Of a stretch of 64,000 nt of DNA, positions 29,748-39,577 are shown piece by piece. The position numbers and the translations under genes were made by a program. Location: positions 1 through 64,000 of the forward strand of contig CAZCHE010000004.1 of assembly GCA_964498395.1 (NCBI GenBank), given 5' to 3'. Each line of letters starts with the position of its first letter. Position 1 is the stretch's first letter. The stretch is from Parapedobacter sp964498395 (GTDB taxonomy: Bacteria > Bacteroidota > Bacteroidia > Sphingobacteriales > Sphingobacteriaceae). The notes beneath the pieces were generated by a model. That model searched no databases. It was not told the DNA's origin and saw nothing but the letters and a program-made list of their open reading frames with translations.

Positions 29748-32700
29748 CTATTCCACCTTCACCCTAATCCCTTCGCTATGGCTGCTAAATTCCGGGGCAT
29801 ACATGCTTTGGATGGTGGCGATGCCATTGGAAAAATCTCCTGCTTGCGATACGAAAACGGGATATTCAAATACATAAGTGCCCTTTCTTAAGTAATCAAA
29901 GAAGAAATTGGTCGCTACATCACGGGTGCTTTCATAATACCCCAATCCACCTTGATACCGGTATCCGCTCAGTACATTGGTCGGTTCGAAACATGCTGCT
30001 CGCATGTCTTTCAGGTGTACGTATTCCATATCCCGGTCCACACGCAGTTCGATGCGTATTTTCACCTTGTCGCCTATCTTCAGCATATTGCCATCGGTGA
30101 TTTCGGTCAATACAGGCCCACGGTCGGTATTGCGCTCGATGTAAAGTTGTTTTCGCAAGCTTAACGGAGTCTCGGCGCCCGATATCTTATCCAAATCTTC
30201 AAAATACTGCCAATAAACGGCTCCCCAAGCCACTCCTTCATTCTTAGCTTGATCGACCTGCACGGTAATATTACCCATGTCGGTGGAGATCGCTTCCCCC
30301 TCATACCGCTTTTTGAAATATCCCGTTCCTGCCTCGGTTTTCACGTCGGTGGAGCGGATGGTTTCCGCGCCCAAGGTGATGCTGACCACAGGCTCATTGG
30401 TTAGCCAGTCATTGCCGCGTAACAGCAACGCATAGATGGCGTCGGCGGTGGCCTTGGTGGTTTTCCAATGTTGGGTTTGCTTTTGTTTGAGCAGCCATAC
30501 CTTTAACGCATCTACCGTTTTCGCGTCTTCGGTAATTTCGGCAAACGCTTCGATAAGCAGTGCTTGCGCCTCGATTGGCGCTTCGTACCACCAATAGCTG
30601 TGGGGCATGGATTTCCAATACATCCCCATCTCTTCGCTCTGTATAGCGGTTTCCCGAAGGGAAGCGATGATATCGGCTGGTGTTTGTGCATGGTCCAAGC
30701 GGTGCAGGGCCAAAGCCACTTGCCCTTGTAAGTAAGGATTGAATGTCGTCCAATACTTGGAAGCCTGGTTTTTATAGTAGTCCACTGCCGTGCGACTGGC
30801 TTCGGGTATCGATTTGTTGACCAAGAAACTACGCATATATAGGTACTGGACCTGTGAATGGCCGATTTGTTGGTTATCCAAATTGGCTTTATTGGTCAAC
30901 AGTTGGTCATAGTCGCTCTTGATTTGCCTGTCTAAATAGGCCAATGCTTGGTCTACTAGTTGTGTGGCGGCATCGGTATTGGCCGCGTTTACACCAAGCT
31001 GTTGCAGACGGACGATACCGGTAACGATGTATTGGGTGATGTATCGATTGCTTTGCATCCCCTTAAACCAAGGGAATCCACCTTCGGACAATTGCATTTC
31101 GGCCAATTTGTTGAGGTTCTGCTGTAATCCCTGGGCCAGTTTATGGCCGTCGAAAAGCAAGGCAATGCGCCGTTTCTGCTCACTTTCATTTTTGGCTTCC
31201 ATCACCCAGGGCGTTTCCTCCAACAGTGCCGACTTCAGCTCCTGGTTTTTTTCGAGATTGGAGAGCAGGGCGGCGGTATCGCTTTCCAGCCATTGGTCAA
31301 AAATGGCTTTCACCTTGGGCGCTTGGTCCACGATGTGCGCAGCCAATGCATTGGCGTAGAACCTATTGAATACCTGCTCGGCACATTCATAAGGGTATTC
31401 CATCAGGTAGGGGAGTGCCTGTACCGCATACCAAGCGGGGTTTCCCGTAAATTCTACCGTCAAGGCATGATGCGATAAAGTATTGCTTTCAGGCTGAAGT
31501 AATTTGGGCAGCGTGAATGCTTTGCTTTCATTGCCACGTACCGGTAAGGGCAGCGTTTCGGTCACCAGCATCCGGTTCGTGATGACGGGCAAGGTGTGCT
31601 CTTCGCCGTCGGTAAAATCACCTGCTTTGGCCGAGATGCGGATCACCACGGGTTCGTAATGCTCACTGGGGATGTGTATGGGCCACGCCACGGACGTGCT
31701 TTGGCTTTGGTCAACAGTGAATGCTACTTCGTGTTCGCTATTGCCAAATGCATCGGTGATGGGGATAAGCGTGGTAGCATCGAGTATTTCCAATCGCGCT
31801 ACTCCCTGCAAGGTTTGCTCCGCAAGATTACTGATTTTGGTACTGATGTGGATACGGTCGCCCTGGCGCAAGAAGCGTGGCAAGTTAGGCATCACCATCA
31901 GGTCTTTCTGGGTTTTGACCTTGCCTTCCAGGTAACCCGTTTTCCAATCTTGGGTATGGGCAAATGCCATCAACTTCCATTCGGTGAGCGCCTCAGGCAT
32001 GGTGAATTTGACGGTCACATTGCCATCGGCATCCGTATGCAGTTGCGGGAAGAAGAAAGCCGTTTCCTGCAAATTTGTTCGCACAGGAATCACATCGGCC
32101 GTCTCTATAGCAGCTTCATTGCCACTTCCCGTTTGAGTTTCTTCGTTAACCGGAAGTGGGGTTGGCGCAGCGGAGTCCTCCTTTTCATACCGCTCACCAA
32201 CTTCAGCCGACTCAAAAACGGCATCGGCTTGCATGGCTGGTGCGGCTTTCTGGGCCATCCCTCTTACCTGTATGCCGGTACCGAACTGCATCGTGGTATA
32301 GCCATAACCAAACAAGTGATCATATCGTTTCTCATACCCTTGGGGAGCTCGTCCATTGATGGAATGTAACCATGTGACGCTGGACGCCGTGCCGAATCCT
32401 GCGTTGGCCTGCCAGTATACAGACGGGTAGTTGGTCGGGGAGAGCCTATTCCAATACCATCCATGTGGTTTCAGCGCATCAAGGGAAGCATCATACAATC
32501 CGGCAAGTAATTCGGCGGCTACGGCGTCTTTTTTGTTACCTTTGATGGTCAATCGCCATTCCTCTGCTTCGCCGGGCAGCAGTTTGTCGCGATGCGTAGC
32601 CCATTCCAATTGGAGATCGCGGTCAGACCATGGTACGGCGACATGTTTCGACTCCATGTAAACACGGTTGTTATGCACAAAGAGCCAGGAAAAGCCTAGA

Positions 32701-35700
32701 CCTCCGCGATCCTGCTGCGTAATGGAGCGGTCGGTGTGCCGAATGTCGGTAAATGTGGTGAATCCAGGTTGGATATCAGTATTGCTTTCCCAAACAAAGG
32801 CATGGTCAAAACCTGTTTTGACGGTCATGTGCAGCGTATCTCCCGGTTCCAATGTGGCGGCCGGAGCCAGTACGAGCAAAGGGCGCTGGGGCTGGCTATC
32901 ACGTGTCGGATCCACGACATAGGTGTACTTTTTCTCCGTGATTTCATAGCCTTTTGTGTCCGTGGTTTTCAGTGTGATGATATGCCAGCCATCGTGCTGC
33001 CACAGCGTCGGGGGCAACTCGGTGGTTGGCTGTTCGCCAGTATTGACAGTGGTCGACCAAATGACATCATCTTCTGGCCAACTCAGGTAGTTAGCCTCAT
33101 CATGATATTCGTCGTCGGGAAAGAGCTGGCGGAAGGCTGCTTCCGTCATCACATGACGATCGGGTTTCTCCCATTGGCGATTCCGGTAGAGTTTGCCGGG
33201 GAATCGTAGCGGGGCTACTGTAATGTCCACCCGCGCCGGTATGGTCGCGCCATTGAGATTCTGGGTCGTTACGGATAGTGTTTGAGGCGAGCGTACATCA
33301 AGCTGTTCGGCAATGCTGGCATGCAACTGCAAGGTACGATAACCAGCCTGTATGTACTGTACGCCACTTTGTGTTTCCCCGTTAACATCGGTTACATCAG
33401 CGTATACGGTGTAGGTAAACACAGGTAGCGTTTCCGGGCTGATCTGCTTGTCGGGAATGGTTGTAAATGCTACTTCGAAAGAGCCATCGGGCTGGGTCTT
33501 TACGGTACCGTTTGTGATTTCTATCTCGGGCGAATGTGGCATTCCCCACCGGTACAGTGTCCATAAATAAGGGAAGCGCGCATGACGCACTACCCGATAT
33601 CGCACATCGGCCCCATCGATGTTATTCCCCGCATAAGCCGTTGCACGCCCGGTTATCGTAATCTCCTCATTCAGCGCGGTGGTGGTCGTCGGGGTGTCAA
33701 ACGCCACTTGGAATTTCGGGCGTTTATATTCCTCTACAGAAAAATAAACCTGGCCATTTTCAGTTTCAATGCGCATCCCTCCTGTGAGGCCACCAGTGGG
33801 CGCATTGAATTTACCGGCGAATGACCCATAGGCATTGGTGGTTACTTTCAGTGAAGCGACCTGTTGATTGTTCACATCGTACAAGGTTACTTCAGCCGCT
33901 TGATTGGGTACCACCTTATTCTTATTTCCGTCGCGCTCATTGGTGACCATGATACCTTTGAAATGGATGGTTTGCCCGGGGCGGTAGAGCGCACGATCTG
34001 TAAATAAGAACGTATGCGTGGCTGTTTTCGACTGCTCGTCATACCATCGTCCATGCGTTCCGAAGTAGCCTTCTGTGTATAAGGTGTCGTCTGCGGTTGC
34101 GATGGTGATACGACTAATGGTTTGATTGTCTCGCTGCTTGGAGATCAATGCTCGCCCATTTTCATCAGTACGTGTTTGACCGATGGCGTGATAGGTGTAT
34201 TGACTTGTTTTGGAATCCCAACGGTTTTCCCAAAAGCTCACTTGCGCATCTGTTATCGGCACGCCGAGTTTGCGATGTAGGGCAAACAACTGTTGACCTT
34301 GTTCGGAATCATTTGTGACCATACTCAACGTCGATGCTTGCCATGGTACTACGTGCAGGGTATTACTATCCGTGTCGAAATCTGCTCTTGCGGACCCAAC
34401 TAATAAATATTGTCCAACGGGTAACGGATCAATCTTAATTTCGGTATGGTGCTCATATAGGTCTTCCACTCCCGGTAATGACACTTCCCACGATAGTATG
34501 GGTGTACGTTGAAGCAGTTGGGCGCGTTTGGCTTCATCTAAGTGCCGATAAGGGTTGGGGAAATCGGTTGGCCATTGGTATACCCGTAGGTAAATCTTGT
34601 CCAGGTTTCGGTAGGAAATCAGTGCTTTGCTGTTTTCACCCGGTAGTACCACTGCTTCGGTTTGCAGGTTTAGGACCTTACTGGTCAGCGTATAGCGTAG
34701 TGATGCGGCATTGATAGCCCCTTCCGATTCGGGGAATCGGGCGATCAGACCATCAAGTTGCTTGCGTATCTCGACCAAGTTAAGTGTATCTTTTGCCTGT
34801 GCGGTACGGTGGTCGTAGTCAAATTGAAGTAACTGATAATGTGCCTGCGCGGCAGCGGGTTCATCGCGATAGTGGTGCATCAACTGTTGCAGCGCATCGC
34901 GGTACAAGCTGTCTTTGTCGGGATGCACGGAATAGCGATGTACGAAAGCCAGGCGTTGCAAGTCGGCATCGATCAATGCGTCGGGCTTTTTGTCATGGAG
35001 GTGAAAGGCTAGTACCTGTTGATAGGTGTGCAAAGCTTTGAAATGCAGCGCATCGGGATCTACGGGGTTCACCTTCACCTCACTGAACTTTTTGGCGGGT
35101 TCAAACCACAACGTACCATCGATTTGGAATTGGTAAGCCGGTTTGATCACGTCCTTTTCGTCGTTTTCGAAGAAGGTTATGGCGCGGAAAGCCAAAAAAT
35201 CATAGAGGGTGGGGCGTAGGTGCCGGGTATTTTTCCCTTCCAGTAGAATGGGTATATAATGTTCAACAGGAACAGTTTTCAATGGTTCGCCATCCAAGAT
35301 GGACGCTTGGTACAGTTCGCTGGCTTTGGCGATCAGGGTCGCAGCATCCCATGTAGCCATATCCGTAGGAGGTGGGCCCGCAACGGGAGTGCGGCTATAT
35401 AGCTGCCAGCGATTGCGCTGAAAGTATTGCCAATAGTGTTCGGCATTGATACTTTGCCAGATCGCCTTTTCCGCGCCTTGGCTATTGGCGATGATGGAGT
35501 CGATCTGTTGGATGTTGCGGATATCGGCATGTTCATGGATGCTGTCATCGATCCCCATGAGGAATAGTTGTGCTTTGATCGCATTGGCGCCATCCTTCTT
35601 TTGTTGGGCAGTGGCCAATAGTTGCCGGGCGATTTTTGCCGCCGATTGGGGGAGGCCTTTATTCACGAGGGAATCGATTTGCTCCCATTCCCGTTGGTAC

Positions 35701-35783
35701 GAGGTGTCTTCAGGTTGTTGTGCCATGGCGGTTGCGGTCATTAGGGTGAAAATCACCAATATGGAAGAAAAGCTGCGAATCAT
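29748..35783 (-). CDS. Large alpha-2-macroglobulin family protein
   Basis: A 2011-residue bacterial alpha-2-macroglobulin, thought to trap proteases in or near the periplasm. It has a signal peptide (about 1-21, cleavage near AMA-QQ) without a lipobox Cys. A helical N-terminal region (about 25-350) is followed by a series of MG beta-sandwich domains. The MG2-like TDRALYRPGQTIHFKG segment lies near 590, the bait region probably around 1190-1240 (rich in Ala, Glu and Thr), then AFFFPQLHTDADGNVTVKFTMPEALTEWK. The thioester motif CAEQ is intact at C1467 in YPYECAEQ. An alpha-toroid and receptor-like C-terminus follow. It is monocistronic; no PbpC partner is adjacent. Confidence 0.92.
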   Translation of the reverse strand: MIRSFSSILVIFTLMTATAMAQQPEDTSYQREWEQIDSLVNKGLPQSAAKIARQLLATAQQKKDGANAIKAQLFLMGIDDSIHEHADIRNIQQIDSIIANSQGAEKAIWQSINAEHYWQYFQRNRWQLYSRTPVAGPPPTDMATWDAATLIAKASELYQASILDGEPLKTVPVEHYIPILLEGKNTRHLRPTLYDFLAFRAITFFENDEKDVIKPAYQFQIDGTLWFEPAKKFSEVKVNPVDPDALHFKALHTYQQVLAFHLHDKKPDALIDADLQRLAFVHRYSVHPDKDSLYRDALQQLMHHYRDEPAAAQAHYQLLQFDYDHRTAQAKDTLNLVEIRKQLDGLIARFPESEGAINAASLRYTLTSKVLNLQTEAVVLPGENSKALISYRNLDKIYLRVYQWPTDFPNPYRHLDEAKRAQLLQRTPILSWEVSLPGVEDLYEHHTEIKIDPLPVGQYLLVGSARADFDTDSNTLHVVPWQASTLSMVTNDSEQGQQLFALHRKLGVPITDAQVSFWENRWDSKTSQYTYHAIGQTRTDENGRALISKQRDNQTISRITIATADDTLYTEGYFGTHGRWYDEQSKTATHTFLFTDRALYRPGQTIHFKGIMVTNERDGNKNKVVPNQAAEVTLYDVNNQQVASLKVTTNAYGSFAGKFNAPTGGLTGGMRIETENGQVYFSVEEYKRPKFQVAFDTPTTTTALNEEITITGRATAYAGNNIDGADVRYRVVRHARFPYLWTLYRWGMPHSPEIEITNGTVKTQPDGSFEVAFTTIPDKQISPETLPVFTYTVYADVTDVNGETQSGVQYIQAGYRTLQLHASIAEQLDVRSPQTLSVTTQNLNGATIPARVDITVAPLRFPGKLYRNRQWEKPDRHVMTEAAFRQLFPDDEYHDEANYLSWPEDDVIWSTTVNTGEQPTTELPPTLWQHDGWHIITLKTTDTKGYEITEKKYTYVVDPTRDSQPQRPLLVLAPAATLEPGDTLHMTVKTGFDHAFVWESNTDIQPGFTTFTDIRHTDRSITQQDRGGLGFSWLFVHNNRVYMESKHVAVPWSDRDLQLEWATHRDKLLPGEAEEWRLTIKGNKKDAVAAELLAGLYDASLDALKPHGWYWNRLSPTNYPSVYWQANAGFGTASSVTWLHSINGRAPQGYEKRYDHLFGYGYTTMQFGTGIQVRGMAQKAAPAMQADAVFESAEVGERYEKEDSAAPTPLPVNEETQTGSGNEAAIETADVIPVRTNLQETAFFFPQLHTDADGNVTVKFTMPEALTEWKLMAFAHTQDWKTGYLEGKVKTQKDLMVMPNLPRFLRQGDRIHISTKISNLAEQTLQGVARLEILDATTLIPITDAFGNSEHEVAFTVDQSQSTSVAWPIHIPSEHYEPVVIRISAKAGDFTDGEEHTLPVITNRMLVTETLPLPVRGNESKAFTLPKLLQPESNTLSHHALTVEFTGNPAWYAVQALPYLMEYPYECAEQVFNRFYANALAAHIVDQAPKVKAIFDQWLESDTAALLSNLEKNQELKSALLEETPWVMEAKNESEQKRRIALLFDGHKLAQGLQQNLNKLAEMQLSEGGFPWFKGMQSNRYITQYIVTGIVRLQQLGVNAANTDAATQLVDQALAYLDRQIKSDYDQLLTNKANLDNQQIGHSQVQYLYMRSFLVNKSIPEASRTAVDYYKNQASKYWTTFNPYLQGQVALALHRLDHAQTPADIIASLRETAIQSEEMGMYWKSMPHSYWWYEAPIEAQALLIEAFAEITEDAKTVDALKVWLLKQKQTQHWKTTKATADAIYALLLRGNDWLTNEPVVSITLGAETIRSTDVKTEAGTGYFKKRYEGEAISTDMGNITVQVDQAKNEGVAWGAVYWQYFEDLDKISGAETPLSLRKQLYIERNTDRGPVLTEITDGNMLKIGDKVKIRIELRVDRDMEYVHLKDMRAACFEPTNVLSGYRYQGGLGYYESTRDVATNFFFDYLRKGTYVFEYPVFVSQAGDFSNGIATIQSMYAPEFSSHSEGIRVKVE

Positions 35784-35814
35784 AGTATGCGTTTTATGTC
35801 CTTCAATAGCTATG

Positions 35815-35822
35815 CAAACTTA
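35815..35822 (-). promoter_or_regulatory. Promoter -7 element for the alpha-2-macroglobulin
   Basis: The minus strand reads TAAGTTTG, 31 bases before the ATG at 35783. The rest of the gap to 35937 shows nothing recognisable. Confidence 0.6.
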
Positions 35823-35937
35823 ATTAAAAAAGCTTGCATCAGCCCTTAGCATAACGCTAAGTGCTACACGGATGCTACAGCAATATGAATTCCATAAAAG
35901 TTTTTCGATTTTCCGACTTTATGCTGGCGCACGCATG

Positions 35938-36213
35938 CTACTTTTCATAATGCCCTCTTAGGGATAATAAATGAAGTATTTGAATTTTGTTTTGGTCAGA
36001 TATGGTGTAGATGATTCGATGCTCTTGATTAATACGTCTTGACCATTTGCCCGCCAGTTCATGTTTCAAGGGCTCAGGTTTACCAATCCCTTCAAAGGGA
36101 TTTTGTTGGATGGCAGCAATTAGTTGCTGTATTTTCTTCTGTATGGATTTATTTCCCGATTTTTTCCAATAGGCTATGTCAGCAAGGGCCTTGGGGGCAT
36201 AAATTACTTCCAT
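35938..36213 (-). CDS. yoeB: YoeB family toxin (ribosome-dependent mRNA interferase)
   Basis: A 91-residue RelE-superfamily toxin that should cut mRNA in the ribosomal A site. It aligns along its length with the YoeB pattern: YWKKSGNKSIQKKIQQLI, NPFEGIGKPEPLKHELAGKW, SRRINQEHRIIYTI and the RGHYEK C-terminus. The residues matching E. coli YoeB catalytic E46, R65, H83 and Y84 appear as E47, R66, H88 and Y89, so the toxin looks intact. Its start overlaps the upstream antitoxin by 10 bases. Confidence 0.93.
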   Translation of the reverse strand: MEVIYAPKALADIAYWKKSGNKSIQKKIQQLIAAIQQNPFEGIGKPEPLKHELAGKWSRRINQEHRIIYTISDQNKIQILHLLSLRGHYEK

Positions 36214-36401
36214 AAATCCTCTGTGGCAATTTTCACACCTTTGCCATCCTTAATGTCTTGTTCGGCTTGGAGAATTTGAGAAACAAACTCAGGATCATAA
36301 GACGACGTTTCTTTCGTCACCACTTCAACCCTAAGCATCTTGGCCAACTCATTAATCAGTGGCAAGTGTTTTTTTTGTACTTTCTTCAAGATAAGCTCCA
36401 T
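36204..36401 (-). CDS. DUF2683-type antitoxin paired with YoeB
   Basis: A 65-residue antitoxin starting at ATG 36401 (MELILKKVQKKHLPLI). A longer frame to 36449 is rejected because it would read through the TACCTTTG promoter at 36407-36414. The N-terminal half is a helical pair (PLINELAKMLRVEVV). The C-terminal half, with DPEFVSQILQAEQDIKDGKG and the terminal DLWK, would wrap the toxin. This is not the classical YefM partner; the family name is my recognition and less certain than the toxin. It overlaps yoeB by 10 bases. Confidence 0.82.
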   Translation of the reverse strand: MELILKKVQKKHLPLINELAKMLRVEVVTKETSSYDPEFVSQILQAEQDIKDGKGVKIATEDLWK

Positions 36402-36406
36402 ATGGG

Positions 36407-36414
36407 CAAAGGTA
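36407..36414 (-). promoter_or_regulatory. Promoter -7 element for the YoeB module
   Basis: The minus strand reads TACCTTTG, then 5 bases, then the antitoxin ATG, implying an almost leaderless mRNA. Confidence 0.6.
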
Positions 36415-36490
36415 ATAAATTTTGAAGTAAAAATAAACACTACTGGCACGCGCCACCGACATGCGATAAGATTATATATTATACGATAAC

Positions 36491-36991
36491 CTACCGCCCA
36501 AAATCATCCTGCACGCGCACGATATCATCTTCATCGGAAGGATTGCTCGCATCGGTGTGCTGCCATATTTCGGCCAATACACCCCATTGATCCAAGCCTA
36601 CCAAACGATGGCGCTCACCTTGGTTCAAGCGGATGACATCTCCGGGGTTTAGGAGCTGCAATTCGTGCTCATCGTCTGTATCGCTGGTTACTACACCGAC
36701 GGTACCACGAACCACCTGCCAAATTTCTGCACGACGGTGATGGTATTGCCAAGAAAGCCGTTTGCCGGGAGCTACGACCAGAATCTTTGGGCTTAACTTG
36801 CCCGATATCTTAAGTTCTTGTACGTCAAGCCCGTTAAAATAGGTATTGGCAAACTGTTGCGCCTGCGTCTCATCGATTACGAAAAAACCACCCCAAGGGC
36901 GGGTTTGGTCTTGTTGTTCGATATGGAATCCTTGATCACTTAGCACTCCCTCTATTTCACTGAAAAGTTCTTCCTTTGCTTGGTACGTCAT
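36491..36991 (-). CDS. Cupin protein, mannose-6-phosphate isomerase type II-like
   Basis: A 166-residue cupin starting at ATG 36991 (MTYQAKEELF). Longer frames begin with a GTG and lack family similarity. The jelly-roll carries LSWQYHHRRAEIWQVVRGTVGVV and LNPGDVIRLNQGERHRLVGLD, the metal-binding His/Glu pattern. The family resembles the C-terminal domain of bifunctional mannose-6-phosphate isomerase/GDP-mannose pyrophosphorylase, and homologues are often labelled phosphoheptose isomerase. The substrate is unknown. It lies downstream of the feo operon on the same strand (58 bases) but may be separate. Confidence 0.8.
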   Translation of the reverse strand: MTYQAKEELFSEIEGVLSDQGFHIEQQDQTRPWGGFFVIDETQAQQFANTYFNGLDVQELKISGKLSPKILVVAPGKRLSWQYHHRRAEIWQVVRGTVGVVTSDTDDEHELQLLNPGDVIRLNQGERHRLVGLDQWGVLAEIWQHTDASNPSDEDDIVRVQDDFGR

Positions 36992-37049
36992 GTTTATCGT
37001 GTTTGGTGCGGCTAATATAAAATAAACCTGATAGCTTTCAAAAAACCAA

Positions 37050-37208
37050 TCAGATTTTGTGTGGGGCGGACTTGGATGAGCAGTCACAGCCCTTTGAGCA
37101 GGCCTTGCCTCCCGTTAAGGATTGCTTGGCCCTACGAAAGAGATAGACCAAGGCGATACCAAACAAGATCGCAATGCCGATATATTGGATGATCGTAGCG
37201 TCCATCAT
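37050..37208 (-). CDS. FeoB-associated Cys-rich membrane protein
   Basis: A 52-residue protein with one N-terminal helix (IIQYIGIAILFGIALVYLF) and a Cys-rich cytosolic tail (ACSKGCDCSSK, three Cys). It starts 5 bases after the feoB stop, so it is the third gene of the feo operon. Similar small proteins occur next to FeoB in many bacteria and may handle ferrous iron at the channel exit; that role is inferred. The in-frame extension upstream (to 37340) runs inside feoB and is rejected. Confidence 0.85.
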   Translation of the reverse strand: MMDATIIQYIGIAILFGIALVYLFRRAKQSLTGGKACSKGCDCSSKSAPHKI

Positions 37209-37213
37209 GGGTA

Positions 37214-39298
37214 TTATTTCAGTAATTGATAAGCCAACAATGCAGCAAGATACGCAAATCCTGTCATAAATGCCAATTGGATCAATGTCCATTTCCATGA
37301 ATTGGTTTCCTTTCTGACGATGGCAATGGTACTCATGCACTGCATGGCAAACGCGTAAAACAAGAGCAACGATATGCCTGACGCAAAGTTATAAGCGGAA
37401 CGCCCGGTATTTTGGTTGATTTCACTGGCCATACGCCCCCTGATGGTCAGTTCATCATCCGTGCTGCCCAAGCTGTATACGGTAGCCATGGTGCTGACAA
37501 AGACCTCTCGAGCGGCGAAGGATGAAATCAATCCGATTCCCATTTTCCAATCATAACCCAGCGGCTCGATCAATGGTTCGATAGAACGACCCATTATCCC
37601 AAGGAACGAATATTCCAGTTGCTGCGACTGTATTTCATTTTCCAATGTTTCTTCGTCCATGTCGGGATGCTCCATCCGCACGATTTCTTCGGCATTATTA
37701 AACCGCTCACCCACACCGAATGATCCTAGCACCCAAAGAATGACACTGATGGCCAAAATGATTTTACCGGCTCCCCATACAAATCCCTTGGTTTTGTCCC
37801 AAACATGGAGCAATACGTTCCGTATGACCGGATACTTATACGTGGGCATTTCCAGGATCAAGAAACTTTTATAGTTCGTTTTCATGAACTGTTTCAGTAT
37901 CCACGCACTTCCCAAAGCTGCTAGTATACCCAGTACATACATCCCAAACAGAACCAGTCCCTGCAAGTTGAATCCGAGAAACAGGGATTCGGGAATGACA
38001 AGTCCGATGATGATGATATAAATGGGAAGCCGTGCAGAACAAGTCATAAAAGGTGTTACCAATATCGTAATGAGCCTTTCCTTATCGTTTTCGATGGTTC
38101 GTGCGGACATCACCGCCGGAATGGCACAGGCTGCGCCCGACATCAACGGTACGGCACTTTTGCCACTAAGCCCGAATGGCCTAAGCCATCGATCCATCAA
38201 ATACACCACCCGGCTCATGTAACCCGATTCTTCCATAAGTGAAATAAAGACGAATAAGATGGCAATCTGCGGAATGAAGATGACAATCCCCCCGATACCT
38301 GCGATGATCCCATCCGTAATCAATCCACCGATCGGTCCCTCGGGAAGCAGGTCGCCGGCACTGGCCGCTAACCAAGCAAATCCTTCTTCAATCGCATCCA
38401 TAAAAGGGCCAGACCAGGTATAGATGGCTTGGAAAATCAATAGCAGCAACGCGAAAAAGATGACATATCCCCAAAATGGATGGATCAGTAAATGATCGAT
38501 GCGCTCGGTGAAGTTACGGCGTTTCTCCGTACTATCCTTCACCATGTGGGAGAACTGCTGATCTAATACGGCATATCGATCCATGGTTTCTTGGATCTGG
38601 AGTCGATGATGGTTGATGCTGTTTTCCTCGCGGATGGCTAGAAGCGCTGTCGCTTCCGCTTCAGTGAGGTGTTTATGGCGTTTGTGGGACAAATATAGCC
38701 ACGCCGCGTAGTCGTTCGGGGTGTTTATACGTTCCCTAACCTGCTGCGTTGTAGCAATATATTCTTCGGGAATATGGAATACGGGAATATAGTCATTCGG
38801 TTTGAATTGCAGCGCCGCTTTCAGCTCCTCAATGCCTTTCCCTGAGCGGGCATCGGTGAGGATAACCTTGGTAGACAACACCTTTTCCAACTGCTCGACA
38901 GCAATGGAAATGCCGGCTTTCTCGGCTTCATCGATCATGTTGACCACAAAAATGGCTGGCAATCCCATTTCGCGGATTTGTTGATAGAACAATACAGACC
39001 GTTTTAAGTTAAACGGATCGCCAATGACCACCACCAATTCGGGGTGATTGGGATTGGTTTTGTCTATCAACACGTCGTATACCACTTCTTCATCGACTGA
39101 TGACGGGTGGATGCCGTAAGCTCCGGGAAGGTCAATCAGCTTGTATTTAGTGCCCTGATGGGAAAAACTCCCCGTCTTTTTTTCTACGGTAATTCCCGGA
39201 TAGTTGCCGGCTTGTTGCCGCAATCCGGTTAGTTTATTGAATAGGGTTGATTTACCAACGTTTGGGTTCCCGACAAGGGCAATTTTTATCTCGGTCAT
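37214..39298 (-). CDS. feoB: Ferrous iron transport protein B
   Basis: The inner-membrane ferrous iron transporter, 694 residues. The cytosolic G domain has P-loop GNPNVGKS (10-17), DLPGAYGIHP (G3) and NMIDEAEKAG (G4), followed by a helical guanine-dissociation inhibitor region. The membrane part has the two Gate motifs around GYMSRVVYLMDRWLRPFGLSGKSAVPL and SCSAR(L)PIYIII. It overlaps feoA by 4 bases and is followed by the small Cys-rich protein. Confidence 0.97.
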   Translation of the reverse strand: MTEIKIALVGNPNVGKSTLFNKLTGLRQQAGNYPGITVEKKTGSFSHQGTKYKLIDLPGAYGIHPSSVDEEVVYDVLIDKTNPNHPELVVVIGDPFNLKRSVLFYQQIREMGLPAIFVVNMIDEAEKAGISIAVEQLEKVLSTKVILTDARSGKGIEELKAALQFKPNDYIPVFHIPEEYIATTQQVRERINTPNDYAAWLYLSHKRHKHLTEAEATALLAIREENSINHHRLQIQETMDRYAVLDQQFSHMVKDSTEKRRNFTERIDHLLIHPFWGYVIFFALLLLIFQAIYTWSGPFMDAIEEGFAWLAASAGDLLPEGPIGGLITDGIIAGIGGIVIFIPQIAILFVFISLMEESGYMSRVVYLMDRWLRPFGLSGKSAVPLMSGAACAIPAVMSARTIENDKERLITILVTPFMTCSARLPIYIIIIGLVIPESLFLGFNLQGLVLFGMYVLGILAALGSAWILKQFMKTNYKSFLILEMPTYKYPVIRNVLLHVWDKTKGFVWGAGKIILAISVILWVLGSFGVGERFNNAEEIVRMEHPDMDEETLENEIQSQQLEYSFLGIMGRSIEPLIEPLGYDWKMGIGLISSFAAREVFVSTMATVYSLGSTDDELTIRGRMASEINQNTGRSAYNFASGISLLLFYAFAMQCMSTIAIVRKETNSWKWTLIQLAFMTGFAYLAALLAYQLLK

Positions 39299-39543
39299 AG
39301 TGATGGTAGGGGTTCGATTAAAATGAGATCTGCTTCAGCTTTACGCAATGCAATGGCATTGGGATTATGCTGAATAAGGATGCAAACAGGGCCATTGAAA
39401 GGCAACTGCTGCTTCATGGTGAACACGACACCGGGCAAAAGGCCCATTTCATAGATCTTGATGGGAACATCATCGGAACGGTACCCGATAATCGTCGCCG
39501 ATTCTCCCTTTTTTAACTGAATGATTGATTTATGCTGAGCCAT
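39295..39543 (-). CDS. feoA: Ferrous iron transport protein A
   Basis: A small 82-residue SH3-like protein that supports FeoB. It shows the family pattern LKKGESATIIGYRSDDVPIKIYEMGLLPG and ends with a strand pair (ALRKAEADLILIEPL). It is the first gene of the feo operon; its stop overlaps the feoB start. A consensus promoter and a direct repeat, possibly an operator, lie 34-62 bases upstream. Confidence 0.95.
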   Translation of the reverse strand: MAQHKSIIQLKKGESATIIGYRSDDVPIKIYEMGLLPGVVFTMKQQLPFNGPVCILIQHNPNAIALRKAEADLILIEPLPSL

Positions 39544-39577
39544 AGCTGATCATTGAATCAAGAATTAAATAACCCTC

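Noticed and set aside
31596..32369. Long plus-strand reading frame of 257 codons inside the alpha-2-macroglobulin gene
   Set aside because: It lies antisense to a clear coding gene with intact family motifs, and its translation has no recognisable domain. Shadow of coding sequence.
37209..37340. N-terminal extension of the Cys-rich feo protein
   Set aside because: The extra residues are encoded inside feoB and do not resemble the family; the ATG at 37208, just after the feoB stop, fits better.
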